Below are positions 1-8,957 of a stretch of DNA of 64,000 nt, piece by piece. The stretch is from Saprospiraceae bacterium (GTDB lineage Bacteria > Bacteroidota > Bacteroidia > Chitinophagales > Saprospiraceae). Within the stretch, counting starts at the first letter, position 1. Every line of letters begins with the position of its first letter. Under the pieces are notes generated by a model. It made no database searches. It was not told the DNA's origin and saw only the letters and a program-made list of their open reading frames with translations. The stretch spans positions 1 to 64,000 of the forward strand of contig JADKBS010000033.1 in the NCBI GenBank assembly GCA_016714985.1. The letters are read 5' to 3'. A program made the position numbers and the translations under genes.

Positions 1-43
1 AAACAAAGAAAAATAAACAAGTAAAATAATAAAAAATAACCTC

Positions 44-1768
44 GTGAAAATTCACCAAATTCAAATCCATAATTTCCGTTCGATAAAAGATGCGACTTTC
101 AAACTTGACAATTATAGTTTGCTTGTCGGCGAGAACAATGCAGGTAAGACTACGATAATAACGGCAATACGAATGTTTTACGCCGAAAGAGGACTTGCCT
201 TTTCGGACGAAAGAGATTTCCCAAAGTTTGCAACTGATGACAAAGAATGTTGGGTGGAAATAAAATTTATTATTACTGATGAAGAGCAAGAAACTTTAAA
301 AGAAGAATACAGGTCAGTAGACAAAATTTTAACGGTAAGGAAATATCTAAAATCCGATAACAAGGACTATAAAAACAACCTATACGCTTACGAAAACGGT
401 GAATTGACTCACACCAATCAGTTTTATGGTTCGACTAACGTAGGGCAAGGTAAGTTGGGGAAAATACTTTACATCCCTGCATTGAGTAAAACTGACGACG
501 GACTGAAAATGTCTGGTCCTTCTCCTTTGCGAGACATGGTGAACTTTGTTTTTGAAAAAGTAGTCGAAAAAAGTCCGTCATACAAAGGACTTAGCGATGC
601 TTTCGAGATTTTCAACGAAGCAGTTGGCAAGAGGAAAAGGACGGATTTTCACTTACCAATCTAACAGAAGATATAAATAACGAGATTGGACAATTTGGAC
701 TTGGTTTTGGGCTTGGAGTAAATACAATAAAACCAACCGACATTGTAAAAAACTTAATTTCCCACACATTTAAGGACTTCAATCTCAATAGTAATATTGA
801 TGATGTAAGTGCACTCGGGCAAGGTGTTCAAAGGCATTTGATTTATACCTTAATTAAGTTATCATCAAAGTATACCGAAAAAAAGAAAGAGAAAAAGAAG
901 GATTTTACGCCTGATTTGACAATTATTCTTTTTGAAGAGCCGGAGGCTTTTTTGCATCCTTCGCAACAAGAGCAATTGAATTTAAGCCTGAGAGTACTTG
1001 CCCAAGAAGACGACCAGCAAATTTTAATTACAACCCATTCGGCGACCTTTTGCAGAACATTACTCGAAATAAAACATTGCAAGAGTAAATAAAGAAAAAG
1101 GACAAGCCCAAATTTATCAAATTTCTGACCAGCAATTATCTGATTTGCTTGACGAAAACAAAGGCTTGTTCAATCATTTCTGCAATTTGCTCAATGACCC
1201 TGCAACTGACGCAGGGTTTAAAAAGAAAATTGTAGAAAAAGGATTAGCCGACCCAATGCCTGACCATGTCAAACAGTTGGAGCAAGAAAGTATGCGCTAT
1301 CTGCTATGGTTAGATGCAGAACGAGCCTCGTTATTTTTTGCAAAGCACATCGTTATTTGCGAAGGAGCAACAGAGAAGGTTTTTATAGATTATTTGCTCC
1401 ACGAAGATTGGAAAGACTTGAAAGTACGGCATATCTATTTGTTAGATGCTCTGGGTAAATACAATATCCACCGCTTTTTAAATTTGCTTGGCGCAATCGG
1501 AATAAAGCATTCAGTATTTATGGACAAAGACTTGGACAAGGATGTTCATAAAGAGATAAATAACTTTATCGTAAGTCATCAAAATGGCTTCACTAAAGAC
1601 ATTCATATGTTTGATGAAGATTTGGAGGTTTTCTTTGGGATTCAAAAACCAGAAAAACGAAAAGATATGAAGCCAATTAACATCATGATGCACCATAAAA
1701 AGGGACTGATTGATGCAACCAAATTAAGCAAGCTTCGGCAACTACTTGAAAACCAAATAAATAAATAA
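44..1768 (+). pseudogene. OLD-family ATP-dependent nuclease (AAA ATPase + TOPRIM), frameshifted
   Basis: Three collinear frames add up to one overcoming-lysogenization-defect type nuclease of about 575 residues. The first part (44-664) has the N-terminal ABC-type strand and Walker A GENNAGKTT. The second (from about 601, other frame, to 1090) has the OLD signature GQGVQRHL, Walker B ILFEEPEAFLHP and H-loop TTHSAT. The third (to 1768) has the TOPRIM glutamate ICEGATEK and the acidic pair MDKDLD. Frames change near 601-640 and twice between about 1050 and 1080. The GTG start at 44 follows an in-frame TAA at 14-16. OLD proteins act in phage defence or DNA processing; no UvrD-like GajB partner is visible, although upstream DNA is outside the window. 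The stop lies 5 bases before an attC-like site, so this is probably a cassette gene. Clustered shifts suggest decay, but sequencing errors are possible. Confidence 0.8.
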
Positions 1769-1772
1769 AATT

Positions 1773-1864
1773 CCGAGAACAATGCACTCAACGCCAACCG
1801 CCGCCAACGCCCAACCCGCAAAGCCAACGCAGGCGGCGATATGCGTGAGTGCCAACGTTCTCGG
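1773..1864 (+). repeat. attC-like integron recombination site 1
   Basis: The outer arms CCGAGAAC (1773-1780) and GTTCTCGG (1857-1864) are exact complements and would be the R'' and R' boxes. Inside them GCACTCA (1784-1790) pairs with TGAGTGC (1846-1852) as L''/L'. The expected crossover is G^TT between 1857 and 1858. The centre holds GCCGCC, GCCAACGCAGG and GGCGGCG, partly shared with the sites at 3038 and 36364. It begins 5 bases after the nuclease stop codon, as in integron cassettes. The architecture is seen in the sequence; integrase recognition is inferred, since no intI is in the window. Confidence 0.68.
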
Positions 1865-1909
1865 TAACAAGAAAATGAAAAATATTAACAATAAAATAAA
1901 GACTACAAC

Positions 1910-3036
1910 ATGGCTTGGCGTTTTCGCAGACGAATAAAAATAGTACCCGGTGTTCACCTGAATTTTAGCAGAAGTGGAATAAGCACTTCGATTGGTTTTC
2001 AGGGAGCCAGCCTAACTTTGGGAAAGTCTGGGACTTACCTGAATACAATATTCCGGGCTTGGAATTTACAACAGACAGAAAATTTCTGGCGACAACAATT
2101 CCACAGAAACCACCACAAAATGATTTTGAATACTTGTCCCACTTGCCCGAAAATATTTTTAGTGCAGACGTTCAGGAAATTACGAGCCAAGATATGCAAG
2201 GGATAAAACAGGCAATATTGACGGCAAGAGAAGAAAGAAAAGAATTGAGAAAGGATATTTCAAAAACAAAATCGGCTTTGACAACTTCAAAAATAAAGTT
2301 GGGAGCAAGTTATCTTTTCTTGATTGGGCTGATAAATAATAAAATAAAAACGGGTATTACAGAAGATATAAAAACACAACGAGAAGCACTTGCAGGACTT
2401 CAAGAATGTCTGGAAAATTGCTACGTCAAAATAACAATTGGGTTCGAGCAGGAAATCGGTGAGAAATATAATAATATGGTTTCGGCATACCGAAATCTTA
2501 CTGCCTCAAACAAAATATGGGATGTGACTAGCGCACATTCTGAAAACAGAGCCGCAACAAGGTCAGCCGCCTCGACAGTTGTACAAAAGAAGGAAGTCAA
2601 GTTCGATTTTCAGAATTTACCAGAAATCAAGACTGAATATCCAGCCTTGCACTTTCAAAATGCGAATGGCGCAGACCTCTATTTTTACCCATCTTTCATC
2701 GTAATGTTTCGGGACAGGGAAAATTTTGCTTTGATTGGCTACAACGAACTTGAGTTTGAGTTTAAAACCACTCGGTTTGTCGAGGAAGGCAAAGTGCCGC
2801 CTGATACCAAAATCATAGAAAACACATGGAAGAAAGTTAATAAAAATGGTACGCAAGATTTGAGATTTAAAGACAATTATCAAATCCCAATAGTTCGATA
2901 CGGTAGAATTACCCTCAAAACTGATACAGGAGTGCAGGAAGAATACTCTTTCAGCAACTTTGAATATTGTGTTGAGTTTAGCAATGCCTTTTTGGAGTAT
3001 AAAATTGCAATGCTGAAACTCAAACTCGAAATATAA
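1910..3036 (+). CDS. DUF4236 domain protein (cassette gene, one frameshift)
   Basis: The N-terminal 50 residues are a DUF4236 domain: MAWRFRRRIKIVPGVHLNFS followed by SGISTSIGFQGASLTLGKSG. The reading frame shifts by one missing base near 2045-2055, where IPGLEFTTDRK resumes in the frame that runs to 3036, giving about 375 residues. The remainder is unrecognised: a charged helical stretch (about residues 90-190), a serine/alanine linker and a C-terminal beta-rich region of about 140 residues. DUF4236 has no known biochemical role and is common on mobile DNA. The gene sits alone between two attC-like sites and its stop is one base before the second. It is visibly AT-richer than the chromosomal genes after 3321. 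Function unknown. Confidence 0.72.
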
Positions 3037-3037
3037 A

Positions 3038-3127
3038 ACCCAGAATAATGCATGGTTAACTATGCCGCCGAAGTCCAAACCGCAAACCCAACGCAAGGCG
3101 TCACGACAGCAAGCCAAACGTTACTTT
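3038..3127 (+). repeat. attC-like integron recombination site 2
   Basis: The R''-like ACCCAGAA (3038-3045) matches 7 of 8 bases of the complement of TTCTCGGT, which begins this cassette at 1858. That own-cassette complementarity is what integron biology predicts. The R' box is AAACGTTAC with the crossover expected after 3120. The interior shares GCCGCC and CCCAACGCA with the other two sites. The L''/L' stem is poor compared with site 1, so this is the weakest of the three sequence-related sites. Confidence 0.52.
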
Positions 3128-3244
3128 TTGAAAAAATAACCTCTACCTCCCACCCAAAGTCATATCCAATCTCCCACCCATCATCGCTTCCCTTAACGCT
3201 TCTGCATGAATCACTTCAAGACCCAACAGCGCAAAAACACAAAA

Positions 3245-3274
3245 GCGCAAAGACAATCAATATTGCCTTTGCGC
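3245..3274 (-). terminator. Terminator of the thioredoxin-like gene
   Basis: GCGCAAAG (3245-3252) pairs with CTTTGCGC (3267-3274), 47 bases past the stop of the minus-strand gene at 3321, followed on that strand by CTTTTGTGTTTTTG. It is a short stem and only moderately convincing. Confidence 0.4.
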
Positions 3275-3320
3275 CTTTATCTAGCGAGCTATGGTTTGAG
3301 AAAAACTTGAACCAGCTTAA

Positions 3321-3896
3321 TTATTTGCCACCTGCTGCCCCTTTTGCGAGGATAGCATTTGCATCGGCAAGGAACTTTACTTCTTCCTTGCCAGGCTCGG
3401 CACCGGCTGGGTAGCCCAAGGAACCTAAGCCGTTGAGGTTGACACGCTGACCAGTGGCATCGGGCACTGCATAGAACAAATGGATAGTCGGGTAGCCGCC
3501 AACCTGAAAAGCTTGCTGGAGGCTTGCGTTTTGCTGTGCCAATTCCTGCGGCAATTGCTTGCGGCGTGGGAAGTCCACCTCCAACAAGACCACGTTTTTC
3601 TTGGCCCATTCCACGAAAGCTGGCTTGGCAAATACGTTGGCTTGCAGGCGGTGGCACCAGCCGCACCAGTCGCTACCCGTGAAAAAGCCGAAGATGGGCT
3701 TTTTGGTCGCATCAGAAATGGCCCTTGCTTTCGCCAAATCGGTGTGCCATTCCAAGCCATCGGCAGAAGCAACGGCAGTGGTGGAGGCGGTAGGCGTGGC
3801 TTTAGCTGTTGCCGTAGCGGTGGGTTCCGTTTGAGCGGAACAGGAGAATTGAGTGGCCACCATCAATATGGCGGAAAAAATGAGAACAGATTTCAT
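3321..3896 (-). CDS. Thioredoxin-like (thioredoxin_7/DUF255-type) lipoprotein
   Basis: A 191-residue exported thiol-disulfide protein. An N-terminal hydrophobic segment ends in a lipobox-like TQFSC, so it is probably an inner- or outer-membrane lipoprotein; an Ala/Thr-rich linker follows (about residues 25-48). The thioredoxin fold starts at about 50, with GFFTGSDWCGWC holding the CxxC pair CGWC and the cis-proline region GGYPT. Proteins of this type reduce or isomerise disulfides of envelope proteins or help cytochrome maturation; the substrate cannot be read from sequence. It stands alone, separated from the next gene by about 200 bases. Confidence 0.85.
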   Translation of the reverse strand: MKSVLIFSAILMVATQFSCSAQTEPTATATAKATPTASTTAVASADGLEWHTDLAKARAISDATKKPIFGFFTGSDWCGWCHRLQANVFAKPAFVEWAKKNVVLLEVDFPRRKQLPQELAQQNASLQQAFQVGGYPTIHLFYAVPDATGQRVNLNGLGSLGYPAGAEPGKEEVKFLADANAILAKGAAGGK

Positions 3897-4098
3897 GTTG
3901 AAGGATTAGTTGATGAAACGAGGTTCAAAGATAAGGGGACTAATTTTTTCAGGTGGAATTTTAACGCAACCTTAATCACATTAAGGTTTCAACGAAATTG
4001 GTACGTTTGTTTATTTAACCACAATCAATTGAAATTCAAGCGTGATGCAGAGTGCCCTGCCTGTCGGCAAACGATTGCTAAATCTTTATTAAATCTAC

Positions 4099-6149
4099 TC
4101 ACACCTTCCAAAATCGCAGCAACAACACCTCCACCGCCAATGCCAGCAGCGCAATGATGATGCACCATTTCCAGAGCACCACGCCCTTGCTACGGTCGCT
4201 GACCACAGCGCCTATATCGGCGGCGGCATCGTTGTCGAGGATGCTGATATTGGGAATCGTGATTTTTTCTTCCAGTTCGGCACCAGCGAGGTAGCTCAGG
4301 TCGGATTCCCGGCGGTCGTAGTTGAAACTGAACTTGGCAAGGGTGCTGTCGGCATTCAGGAAGAGGTTGTAATGCCCCGCCTCAAAGATTTGGTTTTGCA
4401 GGCCGATAAATACCCTGGAAGCCACGATTCGTTGCTGTGGGATGAACTCTTCGGACACTTGGCCATCCTTTGCCCCGCCGCTCATTTTATAGACGCTTTC
4501 GCCGCCCTTCACAAGGTTGTCCGACTCGATGGTCTCGTACTTGCCAATGGTGTAGGCGATGGGGCGCTTGCGGGCGCTGGAAATGGCCATTTTATAGAGC
4601 ATGGGGATGAAAATCTCGCCGCTGTTGGCAAGGTTGCTCTGCTCGGTGTTCAGGGGGGCAGCGCAGAGGTAGAGGATGCCCTGCCCGGATTTGTACTTGC
4701 CAAGGAAGGTGCTGCCGTCACGGTAGCTCAGCAGTTTTTCCTCGCCACGGCTGGCGGCGGTGCCCAGCTTGTAATTGCCCTTGGTGATTGGGAGTTTCAG
4801 GTTCGAGGATTTGTTCTCGAACACGTCCTTGAAAACGAATTCTTCGGTGTTCACATCCGCCACGGTGCGCTCCGTCTGCTCGAAGCCTTGCAGGTCGTTG
4901 GCGGGGATGGCGGCGAGGAAACTGTTGTAAGTGGCTACATTGGCCGTGGAAGCTGGGAATACGAGCACGTTGCCGCCGTTTTCAACATACTGCTTTAATT
5001 CTTGGGAAAGGCCGCTCGAAATGCTGGTCAGGCCATTTACGATGATAAGCTGGTTCTTTGGGAAATCGGAGTAGGAATCTGGCTGGCCGACTGGTTTTTT
5101 ACGTTGAAATAGCTGATACCTTTGAATGAGGCTTCCAGGTAGCTGCTCGGTGCAAGTTCATTGATGACCAGCACATTGATGACCTCGGCCACATTGTAGG
5201 AGAAGAAATAATGGTCGTCGAACTGCACGGGATAGTCCGTCAGTTCCAATTCTGCTTCGTGCCAGCCGGGTTGTTGTATGGTCACGATAACCGTGTCCAG
5301 GATAGACGACTTGCCGGGGATGCTCATCTCCCCTACCGGCTTGGACTCGCCATCGTATTTCACGGTGAGGCGCACATTTTCGGCGGTCTCGTCGCTCCAG
5401 TTGCGCACTTTCACGATGAGCGGGTTGGGTTGACTCAGCATTTGCACCGGCGCCTCGAACCATGCGCTGTCAATGCTCACGTTGCGCTCTTGCACGGCTT
5501 GCAGCGGCACGAGGTTCACTTGTGTGAGGGTGTCCTTTACGTTTTCGAGGTCGCAGATATTCGCCTGAAAATCGGAGATGATATAGCTGACCTTGTTGCT
5601 GTTCTTGGTGCTGCCCAATGCCTGTTGTTGCCTTGTGAGCACCTGCGATAGCGAGCGTACGGCGGGCGATACTTTTATTTCTTCTACCAATCCAATGGCT
5701 TCGTCCTTGCTCACAAGCCGTTGGTGTTTTCCATCGAAATCATTGGTCAAAATCTGAAAACGGTCTTCCACGCCGTAGGCGGTGACGATTTGCTTGGCTC
5801 GTTGCTTGGCCTTTTCTACCAGCGGCGATTCTTCACTGAGGGCGCTCATGCTGAACGAATTGTCCACAAAGATGGAAATGGCGTTCTCGCCCTGTTTCAC
5901 TTCCACGTCCTGCGGGATGAACGGCTGCGCAAAAGCGAACACCAGCATGGCCACGGCAAGGCAGCGAGCCAGCAGCACGAGCAGGTTGCGCAGCTTTCGG
6001 CGGGAACTCGTCTCGTCCTTCACCTCTTTTAGAAAGCGCACATTGGTGAAATACACCTTTTTGAACCGCCTGAAATAGAACAGGTGGATGATGATGGGGA
6101 TGGCCAAAGCGGCCAATGCGAACAGAAAACCGGGATATAGAAATTGCAT
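4099..6149 (-). CDS. BatA-like vWA-domain membrane protein (frameshift at 5095-5100)
   Basis: Two open frames (6149-5037 and 4968-4099) join into about 683 residues if the A6 run (T6 at 5095-5100 on the plus strand) is read as A7. The N-terminus is the BatA helix pair (PGFLFALAALAIPIIIHLFY, then a second helix near residues 57-78). A vWA domain follows with MIDAS DNSFSMS. A predicted periplasmic beta-rich region leads to a final TM helix with VLWKWCIIIALLALAVEVLL. This family of Bacteroidota 'BatA domain' proteins is anchored in the inner membrane and often encoded near MoxR ATPases, but none is adjacent here. Substrate unknown. The shift lies in a homopolymer and probably reflects a sequencing error. 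Confidence 0.82.
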
Positions 6150-6184
6150 TTGGATGCTTGATACTTGATGCTGAATGCTGGATT
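6150..6184. repeat. Degenerate 7-nt tandem repeat
   Basis: Immediately upstream of the BatA-like gene the sequence is five 7-mers in phase: TTGGATG, CTTGATA, CTTGATG, CTGAATG, CTGGATT. It belongs to the class of heptamer repeats found between several genes of this window. Confidence 0.6.
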
Positions 6185-6202
6185 CTTAGGGTAGCCGGAG
6201 TT

Positions 6203-6228
6203 AGGAGATAACTTCAAGTTAGCTCCTG
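6203..6228. promoter_or_regulatory. Palindrome in divergent intergenic region
   Basis: AGGAGATAACTT and AAGTTAGCTCCT form a 12-bp inverted repeat with one mismatch around a single C. It lies between the starts of the minus-strand BatA-like gene and the plus-strand SnoaL gene. An operator is possible. The core AACTTCAAGTTAGC recurs at 56981-56994 without the outer arms, so it may instead be a dispersed repeat. Confidence 0.3.
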
Positions 6229-6415
6229 ACTAAAGCATGCGAAGTTACATTTACGTTTTAGCGGGGAAAATGTTGTGAAGGTTGGCGTTAAGAGATGCCA
6301 TCTTTCCCAAATGGTTTCACCTGAAAAGACGAATGCTTATTTTTTTATTGGCAAAGTTAGGATAATCAACCGTGTAGTATTAGTTTGGCAGTTCATTGAT
6401 AGCCTGTCATCAAAA

Positions 6416-6910
6416 ATGAAAGCCATGAAAAATCTCCCACCTACAATTCTGATTACTTTCTGCCTTTTGCTCACTTCCTGCGCAGCCACTAAAAACCTGA
6501 AAAAAGCAGAAGCCAATAAGGAAACTATCCGAGTCTGGTTTGAAGAAGGCTGGAACAAGGGCCAAAACGAGAAACTGATTCCGAGGGTTTTCCACCCGGA
6601 ATGGAGCGACGGGAACCCTATCCGTCCAGAGTCGGAAGGCTTGGAAGGGATGTACGAATTGGTTAAGTTTTACAAAGAGGCTTTCCCTGATGCCAAGTTC
6701 AGGATAACCCACCTTTTTGCGGACACAGACTATGCTGCCGTTCGGTATGAGGTTGAAGCTACGCATGCAGGTGAGGCTTTTGGCTTGAAACCAACAGGGA
6801 GGAAGTTCACCTCCACAGGCATTGTGATGTACGACATGAAGGAGGGCAAGATTTACCGAAGCTGGCAGGAACTGGACTTGATGGGCATCATCAACCAGTT
6901 GAAGGATTGA
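6416..6910 (+). CDS. SnoaL-like (NTF2-fold) ester cyclase lipoprotein
   Basis: A SnoaL/ester-cyclase-type NTF2-fold protein of about 164 residues. The frame opens at 6275, but the signal peptide with lipobox LLTSC begins only at the ATGs at 6416 or 6425, so the start is placed there. After the lipobox comes the family pattern: a helical NKETIRVWFEEGWNKG segment, GLEGMYELVKFYKEAFPDA, and the C-terminal strand region with TGRKFTSTGIVMYDMKEGKI. Family members bind small hydrophobic ligands and are seldom characterised. It converges on the glycosyltransferase at 6916, leaving only 5 bases between the two stops once the latter's frameshift is corrected. Confidence 0.8.
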   Translation: MKAMKNLPPTILITFCLLLTSCAATKNLKKAEANKETIRVWFEEGWNKGQNEKLIPRVFHPEWSDGNPIRPESEGLEGMYELVKFYKEAFPDAKFRITHLFADTDYAAVRYEVEATHAGEAFGLKPTGRKFTSTGIVMYDMKEGKIYRSWQELDLMGIINQLKD

Positions 6911-6915
6911 AGCGG

Positions 6916-7694
6916 TCAGTAGCTGGCTTTTGAAAACGCAGCCCGCAAGATGATTTTGGCGTGAGCCAGGATATTCGGCCAGGTGCCGTAATGCCTTTCA
7001 GTACATCATACCGATCCTTCAAGGACTGCCTGTGCCGTTGCTTGGAGACCCCACCAGTTAGGTAACTGACGAGGGTGGAGTTCGTGTTTACATTATTCCT
7101 ACTTTTTTTCAAGACTTCAATCACCCAGTCAATATCGGCGGCGAGGTTGCCTTCCATAAAGGCGGGGGCTAATGCCCGGCGGGCAACGAAAGCCTGATGG
7201 CAAACGACCATGCCGTGACGAAGGCTTTCCCAGGTCAGGGTTTGCGGCAGCTTTTGAGTGGTCTGCGCAGAGCGGGTGCCTAAAGGGTGACGGGTAAAAC
7301 TAACGAGCAACGTTTCACCGAACAGTACATCCGTATTGGGAGTGCAATGCTGCATCATGTTCTCGACGGTATCGGCAGCCATGAACTGGTCACCCGCATT
7401 GAGGAACCAAACAAAATCGCCCGTGGCCATTCGCAGACCCTTGTTCATGGCATCATAAAGACCCTTGTCCCGTTCGCTCACATAGCGGAAAATCTTGGCA
7501 TTCAAGAGCTTGTCGTTTTGAAGTTCCGCCAGCCTGATGGCAGTCAGGGTATGGTCAGTGGAGCCGCCATCAACGATGATGTACTCGATGTGCGGGTAGG
7601 TCTGTGCCAACACGCTACGGGCTGTGCCCGTGAGGAAATAGGCCCCATTGTAAACTACCGTTATGATGCTTATAAGTGGCGGACGAGAAATCAT
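6916..7694 (-). CDS. Glycosyltransferase family 2
   Basis: A GT-A glycosyltransferase of about 259 residues, WcaA/colanic-type. It has the N-terminal ISIITVVYNG strand, the nucleotide-sugar pocket IIVDGGSTDHT, ERDKGLYDAMNKG and the acidic WFLNAGD at the DxD position. As read, the frame runs on to 6891 and overlaps the opposite gene. One base is missing near 6993-6998; restoring it gives the ending HYGTWPNILAHAKIILRAAF with a stop at 6916-6918, typical of the family and free of overlap. Likely role: extracellular polysaccharide or glycan synthesis. No polysaccharide cluster surrounds it. Confidence 0.85.
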
Positions 7695-7718
7695 GGCGGC
7701 GAAGATAAGGAGAATTAC

Positions 7719-7753
7719 GATTGGGGATTGGGGATTTACGATTTACGATTGTG
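7719..7753. repeat. 7-nt tandem repeat (GATTGGG/GATTTAC)
   Basis: Five in-phase heptamers: GATTGGG twice, GATTTAC twice, GATTGTG. It lies in the gap between the glycosyltransferase start and the 3' end of the AraC gene. Confidence 0.75.
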
Positions 7754-7803
7754 CAAGACGTTGAAATTCAATAGTTTATTGAAAAACTGCTTGCACTTGG
7801 TTG

Positions 7804-8673
7804 TTATTCTGCCAACAGCTTACTTTTCTGTTTCCGATAAACGACAGGACTTACTTTCAGGGATGATTTGAACGATTTATTGAAGTAAGAAATATTGTTG
7901 AAGCCACTTTCAAAACAAATCTCTGAGACAGCTTTGTCAGATGATGCGAGCAGGTTGGCAGCGTGATTGACCCGGAACTTTGTCAGTGCTTCCACGAATG
8001 TCAAGCGGGCAATTTTTTTGAAAAAACGGCAAAACGAAGTAGGCGAAAGATTGGCAACAGCAGCGATGGTTTCCAGCGTCACCTCCGACCGATAGTTTTC
8101 GGCGAGATAGGCATAGACCATTCTGAACCGCTCCGTATCCTGGGTGGTAAGCGGGAACTCCATGAAGTCGGATTCAATTGCCTCACACTCGTCGCAATCG
8201 GCAATCAGCATCAAGACGTCGAGCAAGTGAACCAGTTTTCGAGCAGGAGAAGGGACTGGGTTTTTGTTCATCAATTTGGAAACGAGTTCACGGGTCTTGC
8301 CATTGATTTTTATGCCGTGCTTGGCCTTTTCCAAAAGCACGTTGACAGTGGTCATCTCTGGAATCTCCCAAAATGCTGTTCCAAGGAACTCCTTTTTGAA
8401 CTGTATGACCACCTGCGCTGCGGCAAAATTGTCACCTTCGACCTCGTCGCTTGTCCATGTATGCGGTAGATTGGAACCGAGCAGTACCATGTCCCCTTCT
8501 TCGAAATCGGTCACTTGACGGCCCACCATACGCTTGCCCCGGCCTTTGAGGATGTGCGTCAATTCAATTTCAGGATGAAAATGGAAAGGGGCATCAAACC
8601 TGGCTTGTGCAAATCTTCGCCAAAGGAAGGAAGAGTCGCTTGCTCCGGCGATTTGTTCAAATGTAGGCTTCAT
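7804..8673 (-). CDS. AraC-family transcriptional regulator (cupin + HTH_18)
   Basis: A 289-residue AraC/XylS-type regulator. The N-terminal cupin sensor (about residues 15-95) has FHFHPEIELTHIL and the histidine of LPHTW. The C-terminal double helix-turn-helix (about 185-285) has TIAAVANLSPTSFCRFFKK as the first HTH and ICFESGFNNISYFNKSFK as the second. It is divergent from susC across 284 bases and so a plausible regulator of the susCDE operon. That is positional inference; the regulator of the classical starch system is SusR, a different type of protein. Confidence 0.88.
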   Translation of the reverse strand: MKPTFEQIAGASDSSFLWRRFAQARFDAPFHFHPEIELTHILKGRGKRMVGRQVTDFEEGDMVLLGSNLPHTWTSDEVEGDNFAAAQVVIQFKKEFLGTAFWEIPEMTTVNVLLEKAKHGIKINGKTRELVSKLMNKNPVPSPARKLVHLLDVLMLIADCDECEAIESDFMEFPLTTQDTERFRMVYAYLAENYRSEVTLETIAAVANLSPTSFCRFFKKIARLTFVEALTKFRVNHAANLLASSDKAVSEICFESGFNNISYFNKSFKSSLKVSPVVYRKQKSKLLAE

Positions 8674-8957
8674 AATTAAAGAAAATTACCCTAAAAATTA
8701 GTCAATTGCCAATATCGTGCTAAGATAGCACCAGTATTTGCAAAAAAAGAAGAAGTATATGTTCTAAATTGTCCTTGCCTTTGTATAACCAATTGTATTA
8801 ACAGGATTACGGAAAAAGTCTTGAAAAAAACCGACAAAAATCATCGTTCGGGGATTTACACTTTAGGCAGCTTTGCACGAGTTATTTGCGTTTCAGCAAA
8901 GCTGTGAGGTTTGAACTGAAACATGAAACTTAATCATTTCCTAACTAATAAGATTGT
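8674..8957. promoter_or_regulatory. Divergent regulatory region between araC-type gene and susC
   Basis: 284 bases without an ORF, carrying the promoters of both flanking genes. I could not find a clear Bacteroidota -33/-7 pair (TTTG / TAnnTTTG) for susC. TTTGTATAACC near 8790 and the AT-rich stretch near 8850-8870 are only candidates. No strong palindrome is visible. Confidence 0.4.

Noticed and set aside
1..3320. Integron integrase or attI near the cassettes
   Set aside because: No tyrosine recombinase frame exists in the window, so a complete integron cannot be claimed.
3121..3320. A further cassette after attC-like site 2
   Set aside because: No ORF and no following attC-like site; the next feature is a chromosomal terminator and gene on the other strand.
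6891..6915. Overlap between glycosyltransferase and SnoaL genes
   Set aside because: Disappears when the one-base shift near 6993-6998 is corrected.
8674..8957. Canonical Bacteroidota promoter for susC
   Set aside because: No -33 TTTG and -7 TAnnTTTG pair with correct spacing could be identified with confidence.
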